Of a DNA stretch of 64,000 bases, positions 63,652-64,000 are shown in pieces; within the stretch, counting starts at the first letter, position 1; each line of letters opens with the position of its first letter. The notes below the pieces were generated by a model, which was given only the letters and a program-made list of their open reading frames with translations, ran no database searches and was not told the origin of the DNA. This DNA comes from Pantoea trifolii. Its GTDB lineage: Bacteria > Pseudomonadota > Gammaproteobacteria > Enterobacterales > Enterobacteriaceae. A program made the position numbers and the translations under genes. The stretch covers positions 2,108,001 to 2,172,000 of the forward strand of contig NZ_JANIET010000001.1 of NCBI RefSeq assembly GCF_024506435.1, in the 5' to 3' direction.

Positions 63652-64000
63652 GTGAATTACGCGCCGAATCGCAGCGTATTATCTGGACATTTGACCGTCA
63701 GACCCTGGTTATCGAACCCTGGGGCGCGCATAGCCTGCGAGTACGAGCCACCTGTCAGCCTGAACTGATCGACCATGACTGGGCGTTGTTATCGCCTGCG
63801 GCTTGCGAGGTGGAGATCAAGCAGGAGCATGAATCCCTCAGCCTGTGCAACGGGAATATCACCGCCACGTTGAATATTCGCGGCCAACTGGCTTTTTACA
63901 ATCAGTACGGAGAACTGCTGCTGGAAGAGTTCTGGCGTCAGCGCAGCACCGTGGGCATCGGCGCCAGCGAAAAGAGTCAGGACAAATACATCAGCGCGCT
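63648..64000 (+). CDS. GH31 family glycosidase, N-terminal part (runs off the window)
   Basis: About 117 codons of a larger gene. WTFDRQTLVIEPWGAHSLRVRA is the typical N-terminal beta-sandwich start of GH31 alpha-glucosidases/alpha-xylosidases; the catalytic barrel with its Asp residues lies beyond the window. It overlaps the transporter stop (ATGA) with AGGAG just before the ATG. The pair likely imports and hydrolyses an alpha-glycoside. The N-terminus differs from E. coli YicI, so substrate preference may differ. Confidence 0.75.
   Translation, partial: MSELRAESQRIIWTFDRQTLVIEPWGAHSLRVRATCQPELIDHDWALLSPAACEVEIKQEHESLSLCNGNITATLNIRGQLAFYNQYGELLLEEFWRQRSTVGIGASEKSQDKYISA

Overview
The window reads as an ordinary chromosomal segment of an enterobacterium close to Pantoea/Erwiniaceae. 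Nearly every gene that can be named has its best recalled match in Escherichia coli and relatives (rhaBSRT, fnr, uspE, pntAB, ydgH, rstAB, asr, hrpA, azoR, ydbH-ynbE-ydbL, ldhA, nifJ, ttcA, zntB, mppA, mpaA, ycjG, tpx). The sequence is moderately GC-rich and about 90% coding. I saw no rRNA, tRNA, CRISPR array, insertion sequence, phage or plasmid module. The genus is an inference from gene content and style.

Layout. 1-5.5 kb: L-rhamnose locus (start of rhaB leaving to the left, divergent rhaSR, rhaT), an unknown 107-aa gene, the 32-aa membrane protein YoaK, and aldA, which oxidises the lactaldehyde made from rhamnose. 5.5-5.9 kb: a non-coding, hairpin-rich stretch. 5.9-15.6 kb: peptide and amino-acid scavenging (MHS transporter + M20 peptidase with a divergent LysR; a DppA-like binding protein divergent from peptidase T; a periplasmic amino-acid-binding protein with an aminotransferase and a divergent LysR). 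15.6-24.3 kb: a chemoreceptor gene broken by a one-base frameshift and preceded by a FliA-type promoter, a carboxylesterase, a DoxX protein, YdcJ, an aromatic-acid-type transporter with a divergent LysR, and YdaL.

24.5-38.4 kb: fnr-uspE, pntAB, ydgH, ydgI, a small unknown gene, rstAB, an M32 carboxypeptidase, then the acid-stress group asr-ydgU-ydgD with an RstA-box-like sequence before asr. 38.4-50.6 kb: hrpA, azoR, an acetyltransferase, an NAD(P)-binding protein, a second MHS transporter, the ydbH-ynbE-ydbL envelope operon, ldhA and a small lipoprotein. 50.8-62 kb: an MgtC-family protein, nifJ, ttcA, a proline-rich micro-protein, zntB, the murein-peptide recycling genes mppA/mpaA/ycjG, and tpx. 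62.3-64 kb: a GPH sugar transporter coupled to the start of a GH31 glycosidase, with a CRP-like site upstream.

Most of the window is conserved housekeeping and catabolic DNA. I did not find a convincing undescribed multi-gene system. The most worthwhile loose ends are the 5.53-5.90 kb structured element, the broken chemoreceptor, several micro-proteins (YoaK, YdgU, a 48-aa proline-rich protein), the apparent RstA-asr link, and a palindromic operator candidate in front of azoR.
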